Source: Myxococcus qinghaiensis
GTDB lineage: Bacteria; Myxococcota; Myxococcia; Myxococcales; Myxococcaceae
Reading direction: 5' to 3'
NCBI RefSeq assembly: GCF_024198215.1
Contig: NZ_JAKCFA010000002.1
Location: 124,001-188,000 of the forward strand
Length of the DNA: 64,000 bases
The translations under genes and the position numbers were made by a program. The stretch's first letter is position 1. Each line of letters opens with the position of its first letter. Positions 41,537 to 50,729 of the stretch are shown here, piece by piece. The notes beneath the pieces were generated by a model. It did no database searches, was not told the DNA's origin, and was given only the letters and a program-made list of their open reading frames with translations.

Positions 41537-43593
41537 GCGCCACGTATCGTCTGACGGGTCGAATCGAGTCCGGAGAGCTGGCGGAGCTCTACGAAGCCGT
41601 CCAGGCCCCTTCGGCCGAGGTGGTGGTGAAGCTCTTCCACCCCAAGACGTCGGACCCCGCCTACGCGCTGGACCTGGCCGAGACGACCCGTCTGCTCCAG
41701 TCCGTGCGCCACCCCGGCATCCTCCACGTCGTGGACATGGGCGTGGCCCGTCAGCGGCTCGCCGTGGTGCGCGAGGACGTGGACGGCGCGCTCCTGGGCA
41801 CCGCGCTCCAGCGCCTGCACACCAAGGAGGTCGTCCTCCCCTCGGCGGTCGCGCTCTACATCGTCATCCAGCTGCTGGACGCCGTGCAGCACGCGCACGA
41901 CGCGGGCGTCCTCCACGGGGCCATCACCCCTGGCAACGTGGTGCTGGGCCGCAATGGCCTGCCCGCCATCTGTGACTTCGGCGCGATGCGCGCGCTCCTG
42001 GCGGTGCCGCAGCTGCGCAAGTCCTTCGCGGGCCGGGGCCGTGGGACGTACCGCGCGCCCGAGGTCACGCGCGGAGAGGCCGCCACGGAGTCCTCGGACG
42101 TGTACTCGCTGGGGGCCATCGCCTACGAGCTGCTCACGCAGCGCGAGCCGGTGATTCCCGGCAGCGGCGGCGTCTCCACGCGCCGCAGCGAGGGGCTGCC
42201 TCCGCCCAGCCGGTTGGACCGTCGCATCAACGCCCGGTTGGATCCGCTGGTGCTCCGCGCGCTGGAGCCCAACGCGGGGCGGCGGTTCCGCTCCTGCGCG
42301 GAGTTCTCGAACGCGCTGCGCAACTTCCTCTCCGCCAGCGGCGGCATGCCGGGCGCGGACGACGTGCGCCGCTTCGTCACCGAGCTGTTCCCCAACGAGG
42401 TCAGCGTCGCGAGCCTCGCGGCCCCGCCGTTCAAGGAGCCATTCTCGCTGGAGCCCATCTCCGGCGCGGAGATGGATGACCTGGGCCTGGGCGCCGAGGA
42501 GCCCGAGGCCTCCATCGTCCAGCGCGCCCCCTACAGCCGCGCGCTCACCGAGACGGAGGCCCGCGCGGCGACGGTGGAGTCAGCGCCCGGCTTCGAGGAG
42601 TACCGGCCGGAGGACTACGAGCCGGATATCGCCCCGTCCGCCGCGAGCGCTCCGGAGCCCGAGGCGCGCCTGCCCGAAGGCGACTGGACGGAGGGGACCC
42701 GGAGCGTCGGGGCCGAGCAGAGCTGGGACGCGCCTCCGGGTGCCGCTCCCGCCAAGCCGCGCCGTCCGCATGGCGCCCAGGGTGGCGGAGCGGGGCAGGG
42801 GGCCGCGCGCCCCCAGGGCCGCAACCCGCGCATGCGCGTCGTGGAGGACTTCTCTTCTCCGAGCCCGCTCTCCGACGATGACGAGGAGTTCTCCGTCGCC
42901 GGCCGCCGCGCCGCCGCCCGCGCCAAGCGCGCGCCGCCCGTGGAGAAGGGGCCGCGCACGCTGCCGGACCCGTTCCCCGCGGTGGCCCACCCGGGACAGC
43001 GCGACGACATCGCGATGCCGCCGCCTTCCGCGCCCGCGCTCCCCGCGCAGCAACCCCCGCGGGTGAACACCCAGCAGGCGCGGAGCATCCGCGAGACGGA
43101 GCATCGTCGCGGCAGGCTGGTCGCCATCGCCGGAGTGCTGGCGCTCATCGGCCTCACCACGTTCATCATCGCCGCGTGGCGCCTGGGAGGCAGCGAGACG
43201 TCGCAGGAGCCGGAGACGGCCGCCGACGTCCCCGTCCTCCCGCCGGACCCCACGCCGATTCCCCGCCCCGCGCCGCCGCCGAAGGCCGCCGCCACCCGCG
43301 CGCCGGAGCCTCGGGAGGAGGTGGAGGAGACCGTTGTCTCGCTCAACAAGCCCCCCGCCAAGGTGCGCGGCTACCTGACCGTCGAGTCCAACATCCCCGC
43401 GAAGGTGTTCCTCGATGGAGACCTCATCAGCCGCACGACGCCCGTGAAGCGCTACCCCGTGCGCGTCGGCTCCTACGAGGTCTTGATGATCGCGCTGTCG
43501 ACCGGTGAGGTGAAGAAGATGCCGGTCCGCATCGTGAAGGGCAAGACCCACCAGGTGCACATGCTGGACTTCCGCGTGCCCCCCCGACGGTGA
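41533..43593 (+). CDS. Predicted pseudokinase with membrane helix and PEGA domain
   Basis: A 686-residue protein with a Ser/Thr kinase fold in residues about 5-270 but a broken catalytic loop: HGAITPGN has Ala130 where the catalytic Asp of HRD should be. The Gly-loop is also degenerate (GRIESGELAE). Lys33 and DFG (148-150) remain, so ATP binding is possible without normal phosphotransfer. A long charged, Pro-rich linker leads to a transmembrane helix (about 528-550) and a C-terminal PEGA domain (about 612-680) that should lie outside the cytoplasm. It sits between a zinc-ribbon gene and a response-regulator gene, all overlapping or touching, so it may be a scaffold for signalling. Confidence 0.9.
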   Translation: MSATYRLTGRIESGELAELYEAVQAPSAEVVVKLFHPKTSDPAYALDLAETTRLLQSVRHPGILHVVDMGVARQRLAVVREDVDGALLGTALQRLHTKEVVLPSAVALYIVIQLLDAVQHAHDAGVLHGAITPGNVVLGRNGLPAICDFGAMRALLAVPQLRKSFAGRGRGTYRAPEVTRGEAATESSDVYSLGAIAYELLTQREPVIPGSGGVSTRRSEGLPPPSRLDRRINARLDPLVLRALEPNAGRRFRSCAEFSNALRNFLSASGGMPGADDVRRFVTELFPNEVSVASLAAPPFKEPFSLEPISGAEMDDLGLGAEEPEASIVQRAPYSRALTETEARAATVESAPGFEEYRPEDYEPDIAPSAASAPEPEARLPEGDWTEGTRSVGAEQSWDAPPGAAPAKPRRPHGAQGGGAGQGAARPQGRNPRMRVVEDFSSPSPLSDDDEEFSVAGRRAAARAKRAPPVEKGPRTLPDPFPAVAHPGQRDDIAMPPPSAPALPAQQPPRVNTQQARSIRETEHRRGRLVAIAGVLALIGLTTFIIAAWRLGGSETSQEPETAADVPVLPPDPTPIPRPAPPPKAAATRAPEPREEVEETVVSLNKPPAKVRGYLTVESNIPAKVFLDGDLISRTTPVKRYPVRVGSYEVLMIALSTGEVKKMPVRIVKGKTHQVHMLDFRVPPRR

Positions 43594-43595
43594 CC

Positions 43596-44261
43596 ATGGA
43601 CCGCACTCGCATCTTCGTCGTCGAGGACCAGCCGCAGCTGCTCAAGAACCTGCTCAAGGTGCTGAGCACGTTCGAGGAGCTGGAAGTCGTGGGCAGCAGC
43701 CAGGAGGGCGAGTCCGCGGTGGAGGACATCGTCCGCCTCCGTCCGCAGCTCGTGCTGTTGGATCTGGAGCTGCCGGGCATCAACGGCATCCAGGTGACGC
43801 AGAAGGTGAAGCGCCGGGCGCCGGAGGTGGAGATCCTCATCCTCACCTCGTTCGACGACGAGCAGAAGGTCTACGAGGCCATCCAGGCCGGCGCGTCCGG
43901 CTACCTGGTGAAGCGCGTGGGACCGGAGAAGATTCGCGCCGGCATCCACGAGGTGATGGCGGGCGGCACCGTGCTGGAGGCCATCATCGCCCGTCGCTTC
44001 TGGAACTACTTCCAGTCCATCCAGGGCAAGCCCGCCACGCCGGAGAAGAAGGCGGACAACCCCTGGAAGCTGACGCCCACCGAGTTCGAGGTGCTGGGCT
44101 ACGTGGCCAAGGGACTCTCCAACGCGGAGGTCGGCCACGTGATGACGCTGGAGCGCCGCACCGTCCGGACACACCTGTCACATATCTACCGGAAGATGGG
44201 CGTCAACTCTCACGTGGAAGCAGTCGTGATGGCCCTGCGTGAAGGTGTCGTGGACCTGTAG
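43596..44261 (+). CDS. NarL/LuxR-type response regulator
   Basis: A 221-residue protein. Receiver domain 1-118 with the acidic pair VEDQ, the phospho-acceptor Asp in LLDLELPG and the conserved Lys in YLVKRVG. LuxR-type helix-turn-helix at about 150-212 (LTPTEFEVLGYVAKGLSNAEV, RTVRTHLSHIYRKMGV). I prefer ATG 43596, but a GTG at 43590 overlaps the pseudokinase stop by 4 bases and is a plausible start. No histidine kinase is nearby; its partner is outside the window or the pseudokinase modulates it. Confidence 0.94.
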   Translation: MDRTRIFVVEDQPQLLKNLLKVLSTFEELEVVGSSQEGESAVEDIVRLRPQLVLLDLELPGINGIQVTQKVKRRAPEVEILILTSFDDEQKVYEAIQAGASGYLVKRVGPEKIRAGIHEVMAGGTVLEAIIARRFWNYFQSIQGKPATPEKKADNPWKLTPTEFEVLGYVAKGLSNAEVGHVMTLERRTVRTHLSHIYRKMGVNSHVEAVVMALREGVVDL

Positions 44262-44287
44262 CCCCGCCCTGTATACGTTGGGGGCCT

Positions 44288-45607
44288 ATGCGCAAGGCTT
44301 CCCCGAAGACCACCGCCCCCGCCCGCGCCGCGGACCCCGCCCTCCAGTCCCTGTTCGACGTGCACGAGGCCACGCTTCCCAATGGCCTCCAGGTGAGACT
44401 GCTGGCCAACCACCTGGCCCCCGTCGTCAGCCTCTACACCTTCTTCAACGTGGGCAGCCGCAACGAGCGCCCCGGCATCACCGGCATCAGCCACCTCTTC
44501 GAACACATGATGTTCAACGGGGCCAAGAAGTACGGCCCCAAGATGTTCGACAAGACGCTGGAGTCCAACGGCGGCAGCTCCAACGCGTACACGTCCCACG
44601 ACATGACGGTGTACTACGACGACTTCGCCTCCGACGCGCTGGAGACGGTGCTCGACCTGGAGTCGGACCGGATGCGCTCCTTGCGCATCTCCCAGGAGAT
44701 GCTGACCAGCGAGCGCGAGGTGGTGAAGGAAGAGCGCAGCGTCCGCATGGACAACGACATCGGCGGGATGATGGGCGAGGAGCTGGACTCGCTCGTCTAC
44801 AAGGCGCACGCGTACCGCTGGCCGGTGATTGGCTGGCTGGCGGATATCGAAGCCATCACCCGCGAGGACTGCCAGGCGTTCTTCCGCACCTACTACGCCC
44901 CCAACAACGCGATGCTCTACATCGCGGGTGACATCGACCCGAAGAAGACGCTGGCGCTGGTGCGCCGCTACTACGGCGATATCCCCCGGGGCCCCGCGCC
45001 GCTGCCCGTCATCAACGCGGAGCCCGAGCAGCGCGGTGAGCGTCGAGCCACCGTGCGCCACCCCGCGCAGTCCCCGGCCGTGATGATCGGCTACCGGGGC
45101 CCGCCCGCGCGCGACGAGGACACGCTGGCCCTGGACGTGGCGCAGTACGTGCTCACGAAGGGGGAGGGCAGCCGCCTCACCCGCTCCATGGTGTACGAGC
45201 AGAAGGTGGTGGTGGGCGTGGGCCTGGACTGGGGCTGGCGCATCGACCCCGGCACCGTCCTCTTCTTCCTGGAGCTCAAGCCGGGCGCGGACCCGCAGAA
45301 GGCGGAGGCCTCGCTGTACACGGAGCTGGAGAAGCTGGCGCGTGACGGAATCACGGACCGCGAGCTGCAGAAGGCGCTCAACAACCTGCGCTCGGACCAC
45401 CTGCGCGAGCTGGGCACCAACAATGGCCGCGCGCATGCCATGGGCAACTACGAGGCGCTGCTGGGCGACTGGCGTCACGTCCTCACGCTGCCCTCGGCCT
45501 ATGCCGCCGTGACGAGCGAGCAGGTGAAGGCCGCCGTCGCGAAGTACCTCCTCCCCGAGCGGCGCTCCGTCGTGACGCTGCTGCCCGCGCCTTCCGCAGA
45601 AAGCTGA
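44288..45607 (+). CDS. M16 zinc peptidase, catalytic subunit
   Basis: A 439-residue protein of the pitrilysin/processing-peptidase family. The inverted zinc motif HxxEH is present as HLFEH at residues 69-73, with the downstream acidic stretch EREVVKEERSVRMDND. The mature layout has two alpha/beta M16 domains. No signal peptide is seen, so it is likely cytoplasmic. It is followed after 8 bp by a second M16 gene that lacks the zinc motif, the usual arrangement for a heterodimer of one active and one inactive subunit. Confidence 0.94.
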   Translation: MRKASPKTTAPARAADPALQSLFDVHEATLPNGLQVRLLANHLAPVVSLYTFFNVGSRNERPGITGISHLFEHMMFNGAKKYGPKMFDKTLESNGGSSNAYTSHDMTVYYDDFASDALETVLDLESDRMRSLRISQEMLTSEREVVKEERSVRMDNDIGGMMGEELDSLVYKAHAYRWPVIGWLADIEAITREDCQAFFRTYYAPNNAMLYIAGDIDPKKTLALVRRYYGDIPRGPAPLPVINAEPEQRGERRATVRHPAQSPAVMIGYRGPPARDEDTLALDVAQYVLTKGEGSRLTRSMVYEQKVVVGVGLDWGWRIDPGTVLFFLELKPGADPQKAEASLYTELEKLARDGITDRELQKALNNLRSDHLRELGTNNGRAHAMGNYEALLGDWRHVLTLPSAYAAVTSEQVKAAVAKYLLPERRSVVTLLPAPSAES

Positions 45608-45615
45608 TTGCCTCC

Positions 45616-47073
45616 ATGGCCTCCCGCAAGAAGAGCCGAACCCCGAAGTCCTCCCCCCGCCGCGCCGCGAAGAAGCCGGCGGCCCGGGCCACGAAGGCCG
45701 CGCCTCGCAAGAGCGCGTCTCGCAAGGCCGCGCCCGTCACCAGCTCGGCCAGTCGCGCGCTGGTGTTCCCCACGTTGCATGAGAGCACCACGTCCAGCGG
45801 GCTGCGCGTGGTCGCCGCCGAGCGCGGCCCCCTGCCCATGGTCTCCATGCGGCTGGTGATTCGCGCCGGCAGCGCCACGGACCTCGCGGGCAAGCATGGC
45901 ATCGCGGACTTCGCGGGCCGGCTGCTGCGCCGGGGCACGCGCCGCCTGAGCGCGGAGGCCATCGACGAGGCCGTGGAGTTCGTGGGCGCAAGCCTGGGCG
46001 TGGGCGTGGGCGAGGACACCCTGTCCGTCGCCATCACCACCCCGGCCGAGCACTTCGCGCAGATGCTGGGCATCATGGGCCAGCTCGTGAAGGAGCCCAG
46101 CTTCCCGGAGTCGGAGGTGCTGGACGCGCGAGAGCGCGCGCTGGCCCAGTTCGCCAACGACCTGGACGAGCCGTCCGTCATCGCCGACCGGGCCCTGGTC
46201 CAGGCGCTGTGGGGGAATCATCCCTACGGGCACGACGTGAGCGGCTCGGCGAAGACGGTGGCGACCTTCACGCGGGACGATGTCGTCCGCTTCCACCACG
46301 AGCGCATGGGGCCGAAGGTCGCCATGCTGGTGGTGGTGGGCGCGGTGGACCCCAAGCGAGTGGCCGCCGCGGCCGAGGAGGCCTTCGCCGGTTGGACGGG
46401 GGGCCCCGACGCGCCCCTGGTCATTCCGCCGCTGGCCAAGGTGGCGAAGGCCGGCAAGGTCATCGTGGTGGACAAGCCGGACCAGACGCAGTCGCAGGTG
46501 CGCATGGGCGGGCCGGGCTACCGCACCGGCCACGAGGACTACTTCCCGTCCACCGCGATGAACGTGGCCCTGGGCGGCGGCTTCACGTCGCGCCTGATGA
46601 ACGAGGTCCGCGTCAACCGGGGCCTCACGTACGGCATCGGCTGCTGGTTCGACGCGATGAACGCCGCGGGCATCTTCGCGCTGTCGACCTTCACCAAGAC
46701 GGAGTCGACGCGGGAGATCATCGACGTGTCGCTGGCGGAGATCGCCAAGATGCGCGACTCCGGAATCAAGCCGGGCGAGCTGCGGGACGCGCAGGCGTAC
46801 ATGGGCGGCCTCTACCCGCTGCGCACGGAGACGAACGAGTCCATCGCCAGCAGCATCGCCGACATCCGCCTGAACGGGCTCGGTGACGACTGGGTGATGA
46901 ACTTCCGCGACAGGCTGCGCGCGGTGACGCCGAAGCAGGTGGCCGCTGTCGCGAAGAAGTACTGCTTCGCCGAGCCGCCCGCCATCGTCGTGCTGGGCAA
47001 GGCGGACGCGGTGAAGAAGCAGCTTCGCGGGCTCGGCCCCATCTCCGTGGTGCAGGCCTCGGAGTACGAGTGA
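45616..47073 (+). CDS. M16 peptidase-like subunit without zinc site, basic N-tail
   Basis: A 485-residue M16-fold protein in which the HxxEH position reads DFAGR (in GIADFAGRLLRRG), so it should not be catalytic. The Arg/Tyr substrate-binding region near the end of the first half is present (GPGYRTG, FTSRLMNEVRVNRGLTYGI). Residues 1-45 are a Lys/Arg/Ala/Ser/Pro-rich tail resembling histone H1, unusual for this family and perhaps nucleic-acid binding. It overlaps the pseudouridine synthase gene by 4 bases. Confidence 0.92.
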   Translation: MASRKKSRTPKSSPRRAAKKPAARATKAAPRKSASRKAAPVTSSASRALVFPTLHESTTSSGLRVVAAERGPLPMVSMRLVIRAGSATDLAGKHGIADFAGRLLRRGTRRLSAEAIDEAVEFVGASLGVGVGEDTLSVAITTPAEHFAQMLGIMGQLVKEPSFPESEVLDARERALAQFANDLDEPSVIADRALVQALWGNHPYGHDVSGSAKTVATFTRDDVVRFHHERMGPKVAMLVVVGAVDPKRVAAAAEEAFAGWTGGPDAPLVIPPLAKVAKAGKVIVVDKPDQTQSQVRMGGPGYRTGHEDYFPSTAMNVALGGGFTSRLMNEVRVNRGLTYGIGCWFDAMNAAGIFALSTFTKTESTREIIDVSLAEIAKMRDSGIKPGELRDAQAYMGGLYPLRTETNESIASSIADIRLNGLGDDWVMNFRDRLRAVTPKQVAAVAKKYCFAEPPAIVVLGKADAVKKQLRGLGPISVVQASEYE

Positions 47074-47768
47074 CGGAGGTTCGCATCCTCTTCGAAGGGG
47101 GAGGACTGCTGGTGGTGGACAAGCCGCCCGGGGTGCCGGTCATCCCCGGGCGTGATGGCGGCCCCTCCCTGCGCGACGCGCTGGAGACCCAGCGCGGACA
47201 GAAGATCTTCGTGGTGCACCGGTTGGACCGCGACACGTCCGGAGCGCTCATCTTCGCGCTCGATGCCCAGGTGCACCGCTCGCTCTCCGTGGCCTTCGAG
47301 GCGGGCCAGGTGCGCAAGCGCTATGTCGCGCTGGTGGAGGGGCGCGTCGATGCGCCCGTCCTCGTCGACGCGCCGCTGGTGGCCGCTCGCAAGGGCCGCA
47401 TGCGCGTGGCCCGGCCGGGAGAAGCGGACGCGAAGGCGTCGCGCACCCGAGTGCGGCCGGTGGAGAGCTTTGACCGTGCGACGCTGGTGGAGGCGGAGCC
47501 GCTCACCGGACGCACGCACCAGATTCGCGTGCACCTGCTCTCCCTGGGGCACCCGCTGCTGGTGGACCACCAGTACGGCCGGGACACGCCTCTCTTGGAG
47601 AAGGAGCTGGGAGGGCAGGGTGACGCCGTCGTCCTCGGGCGCACGCCGCTGCATGCCGCGCGCGTGGAGTGGCCCGCGCTGCCGGGCGTGGAGGCCCGCG
47701 CGGTGGAGGCGCCCCTGCCGCCGGACATGAGCCGCGTCCGGGAGCTGCTGCGCCTCACGCTGGCCTGA
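47070..47768 (+). CDS. RluA-family pseudouridine synthase
   Basis: A 232-residue protein. The catalytic Asp is in HRLDRDTSG (about residues 50-58), with GGGLLVVDKPPG before it and GRTHQIRVHL after it, all standard for RluA enzymes that convert uridine to pseudouridine in rRNA or tRNA. There is no S4 domain. The GTG start overlaps the M16 subunit stop by four bases (GTGA). The RNA target cannot be told. Confidence 0.94.
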   Translation: MTEVRILFEGGGLLVVDKPPGVPVIPGRDGGPSLRDALETQRGQKIFVVHRLDRDTSGALIFALDAQVHRSLSVAFEAGQVRKRYVALVEGRVDAPVLVDAPLVAARKGRMRVARPGEADAKASRTRVRPVESFDRATLVEAEPLTGRTHQIRVHLLSLGHPLLVDHQYGRDTPLLEKELGGQGDAVVLGRTPLHAARVEWPALPGVEARAVEAPLPPDMSRVRELLRLTLA

Positions 47769-47780
47769 CGACGACGCGGG

Positions 47781-48569
47781 TTACTTCACCTTGAAGGCGT
47801 TGGACGTGCCCTCGACGCCGAAGCGGTCCGTCACCGTCAGCGACACGTTGGCGCCCTGGACGTCCACGGAGACGCTCTGCGCGCAGACCCCCGCGACGAA
47901 CATGTCCAGCGAGGTGGGGCTGACGCCGCCGTTGGTCTTGCTCACGACGAGGTCCAGCTTGTCCTCGAACTCCGCCGCGCGCGGGCCCAGCGCGCGCACC
48001 GTGACGACGAAGGGCTGGCCCCGGGTCTGCTCCGGCACCACCTCGAACTCGAAGCCGGTGATGTCTCCTTCCTTCATCGGCGTGCCTGGAGTCGGACCGC
48101 CGTCCGGCTCGGAGCCTCCGTCGAACTCCGGGCCTCCATCCGCGACGAAGATGCCCCCGTCGGGCACCTCCTCGACGCCTCCATCCTCGTCGATGCCCAC
48201 CTCTTCGGTGAGCGTGAAGCCGTCTTCACGCAGCGCCTCGCGCCCATCCGCGAGGACGACGCGGATATCGTGCGCGCCCGGTCCCAATCCCTGAGGAACG
48301 TCCGCGGAGAGCGTGCCCTCCGCATCCCACTCACGCAGCGGCGCTTCCACCGCACCGAACCACAGCCGCACGCCCGTCCCCGCGCTCGCCTCCTGCCGCG
48401 AGTAGTCCACGCGGATGGGGAGCACCACGTCGAGCGTCACGCGGACGGTGCCGGGATAGCCGACATGCGCCTCCCGAGGGCTCACCGAACGGATGGTGGG
48501 CGCGGGGAGCACCGCGCTCGAGCCGCAGGCCGACAGCAGCAGCGCGAGGAGCACGGTGAGGCGCGTCAT
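47781..48569 (-). CDS. Lipoprotein with IPT/TIG-like domain
   Basis: A 262-residue protein with lipobox LSAC (Cys15). Residues about 25-115 resemble an IPT/TIG Ig-like fold (PTIRSVSPREAHVGYPGTVRVTLDVV). A Gly/Asp-rich linker with DGG repeats follows (about 120-165), then a second beta domain. It is the second gene of a pair with the beta-barrel protein upstream, overlapping it by four bases. Confidence 0.8.
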   Translation of the reverse strand: MTRLTVLLALLLSACGSSAVLPAPTIRSVSPREAHVGYPGTVRVTLDVVLPIRVDYSRQEASAGTGVRLWFGAVEAPLREWDAEGTLSADVPQGLGPGAHDIRVVLADGREALREDGFTLTEEVGIDEDGGVEEVPDGGIFVADGGPEFDGGSEPDGGPTPGTPMKEGDITGFEFEVVPEQTRGQPFVVTVRALGPRAAEFEDKLDLVVSKTNGGVSPTSLDMFVAGVCAQSVSVDVQGANVSLTVTDRFGVEGTSNAFKVK

Positions 48570-49942
48570 GGCTCGAACCTCATCCCCAGCAGCGCGGACA
48601 CACCGCCGAGCTGTGCATCCAGCAGGGGCGTGCTCGCCGGTGCCCAGGCGCCACGCAGCTCTCCCAGCGCGCTCCAGCGCCCGAATCGGTACGCGCCCTG
48701 GATGGCCAGAAACCCCATGCCCGAAAGCTTGCTCTCTTTCACCTCCGCCTGGAAGTCACTGCGGAGTCGATGGCGGAAAGGCGCCAGTCCTCCTCCTGCT
48801 CGGCCGTACAGGGTGAACGCCTGGACTTGGAGCAGGTCCGCGCGCGCCGACACGAGGACGGGCACCGCCAGCACCTGCGAGCGCACCGCGCCCAGCGCGC
48901 CCACCGTCCCGTTGAACGTCGCGCCCCGCACGCCCACCTCGAGCTCCGCCGCGAGCCTGCCGCTCCACCACGGCAGGGCCACCGAACCGCCCAACACTCC
49001 GAAGGGCCCTGTGTTGTCGCCGCTCGCGAACGAGCCTCCCGCGAGCACGTGAAGCGCCGGACGCCACTTGAAGGGAGGCTCCACGACGACGGGCGCCACC
49101 GGCGGCACCGCGACCACGGGCGCGCGTTTCACCTCGGCCCGGGTGCGGGCTTCGTCCGTGCCCGGCGCGTGGACCACGGCGGTGACGGTGGTGGCCTGGG
49201 GCTCGGGGAGGACTCGGAAGCGCGCGACGTCGGAGCCTCCTGGCACGGGCTCGAACCGGGCGCCGTCGACGGACAGGCCCAACGCGTCCACGTCGACGGG
49301 GCCGTCTCCCGCGACGAACAGCCAGCCTCCGTCGGAGGGGAGGGGAGAGGGCGTGAGCACCACCACGCGGGGACTCGCGCGGGGCGCGTCCAGGGGCGTG
49401 GCCGCGTCCGTGTGCAGCTCGCCTCGGGTGGCGAGCACGCGCGCGGAGGTGACACCAGGAGGCACCTCCACCGGGACGCGGGCCTTGCCCCGGGCATCCG
49501 CCTGGATGGGACCGAAGCGCTTGTCCCCGAGGAGGACTTCAACGGTGGCGCCAGGCGCGGTGGCCACGTCGAGCGTCGTCTGTCCGAGCAGCGCGAGCCG
49601 GAACAGCGTCACCTGGGGAGGCGCGTCACCGGCCTCGACCCAGAACGCGAACACCGCGACCAGGGGATATCGGACGGGGGGCGGCGTCCAGCGGAAGGTG
49701 CGTCGGGCACCTTCGTTCAGGCGACCCTCGGAGAGCCGACCCGAGGAAGCCACGGCGCGCACCGGCCCCGTGCCCGAGGGCACGCGGACCTCCAACGCGA
49801 CGACCGTGTCCCGCCCGAGGACGACACGGGCGGGGGTGACGAGCACCTCCAACCCGGAGTCCAGGGGCTCCGCCATGGCCGTCGAAGCGACCAGGGCCAG
49901 CAGCACGAGGAACGGCGGGAAGAGCGGCGGGCGGGTGCGCAC
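48566..49942 (-). CDS. Exported protein with C-terminal outer-membrane barrel
   Basis: A 458-residue protein with a signal peptide (about 1-24, ending TAMA). The first 280 residues are beta-rich and Pro-containing, like several Ig-like modules. The last 170 residues alternate hydrophobic and polar residues in strands (HVLAGGSFASGD, AAELEVGVRGATF, FTLYGRAGGGLAPF) and end in LLGMRFEP, which fits an eight-strand outer membrane beta-barrel. Function unknown. The stop overlaps the lipoprotein start, so the two are co-translated and may form one surface complex. Confidence 0.75.
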   Translation of the reverse strand: MRTRPPLFPPFLVLLALVASTAMAEPLDSGLEVLVTPARVVLGRDTVVALEVRVPSGTGPVRAVASSGRLSEGRLNEGARRTFRWTPPPVRYPLVAVFAFWVEAGDAPPQVTLFRLALLGQTTLDVATAPGATVEVLLGDKRFGPIQADARGKARVPVEVPPGVTSARVLATRGELHTDAATPLDAPRASPRVVVLTPSPLPSDGGWLFVAGDGPVDVDALGLSVDGARFEPVPGGSDVARFRVLPEPQATTVTAVVHAPGTDEARTRAEVKRAPVVAVPPVAPVVVEPPFKWRPALHVLAGGSFASGDNTGPFGVLGGSVALPWWSGRLAAELEVGVRGATFNGTVGALGAVRSQVLAVPVLVSARADLLQVQAFTLYGRAGGGLAPFRHRLRSDFQAEVKESKLSGMGFLAIQGAYRFGRWSALGELRGAWAPASTPLLDAQLGGVSALLGMRFEP

Positions 49943-49982
49943 GAGCAGTACCGCCAGACTTCACCCTCCCGGCGGACCTCGG

Positions 49983-50531
49983 TCAATCCCCGTTGGCGGG
50001 GGATTCCCCGACAGGCTCGTCCGCGGGGGCATCCGCGGCAGCGAGCTGGGGCTTGTCCGCGGGGCCGGTGACCTGCCGGACGGGCGGGCTGAAGGCCGGC
50101 TTCTCCGAGGGGGCGCCGCCACGGCCGTGCACCAGCGTCTTGGTGTCGGTGCGGAAGGTGAGGTCCACCTTGTCGCCCCGCACCCCCGTCACCAGACCCA
50201 CGCCGAACGTCGGGTGCTGGATGACCTGACCCACGCTGTACGTGTCCTTCGGGCTGTAGCGGGGCGCGTTGGCGACGTCCTTGCCCGCGAGCTGCTCCTC
50301 GAAGGAGATGATGATCTTCTCCGCCTTGGACAGACCCGAGGACCGGCGCGGAGCGGGCGCGGGGCGGTCCGTCGTGCCCGGGGCGCCTCGGTAGGCGTGG
50401 TCCCCGTTGCAGGTGTTGCAGCGCACCCGAGCGATCTTCGTTCCCACTATCGCCAGGATGGTGTGCGCGAGGGTGAGCTTGCAGCGGGTGCAGTATGCGT
50501 CCACCTCGCCGCCGACCTTATGAGTTGCCAT
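49983..50531 (-). CDS. Zinc ribbon plus UvrD/PcrA-type Tudor-like domain protein
   Basis: A 182-residue protein from ATG 50531; a frame open 50 codons further upstream has no ribosome site. Residues 10-45 hold a C4 zinc ribbon (YCTRCKLTLAH...RVRCNTCNGDH). Residues about 88-130 (YSVGQVIQHPTFGVGLVTGVRGDKVDLTF) match the Tudor-like domain at the end of UvrD/PcrA helicases, which contacts RNA polymerase. This suggests a small transcription- or repair-linked factor. The C-terminal 40 residues are acidic and Pro/Ala-rich. Confidence 0.75.
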   Translation of the reverse strand: MATHKVGGEVDAYCTRCKLTLAHTILAIVGTKIARVRCNTCNGDHAYRGAPGTTDRPAPAPRRSSGLSKAEKIIISFEEQLAGKDVANAPRYSPKDTYSVGQVIQHPTFGVGLVTGVRGDKVDLTFRTDTKTLVHGRGGAPSEKPAFSPPVRQVTGPADKPQLAAADAPADEPVGESPANGD

Positions 50532-50674
50532 GTTCGTCTGAGTTCTCGGCCCGGTGCGCCTCGCGGGCACCGGGCTTGGAAAGAAAGGGGCGCGGAACAT
50601 AAACGCATCGCTCCGAAGTGAGGTAGTCCCTTCGTCGCCCGCCCGCCTGGTGACGTCGCACTCAGGCCGGGGAG

Positions 50675-50700
50675 GGAACACTTCGCTTGTGCCCCCCGTC
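50675..50700 (+). promoter_or_regulatory. Possible ECF-sigma promoter before mlaE
   Basis: GGAAC (50675-50679) and GTC (50698-50700) are separated by 18 bases, as in RpoE-type promoters, 30 bp before the mlaE start. A second GGAAC-N18-GTC of the same spacing occurs at 59201-59226. The motif is short and could occur by chance. Confidence 0.3.
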
Positions 50701-50729
50701 GGGTCACGTAAGAGTAGGCGCCTGAGCGC

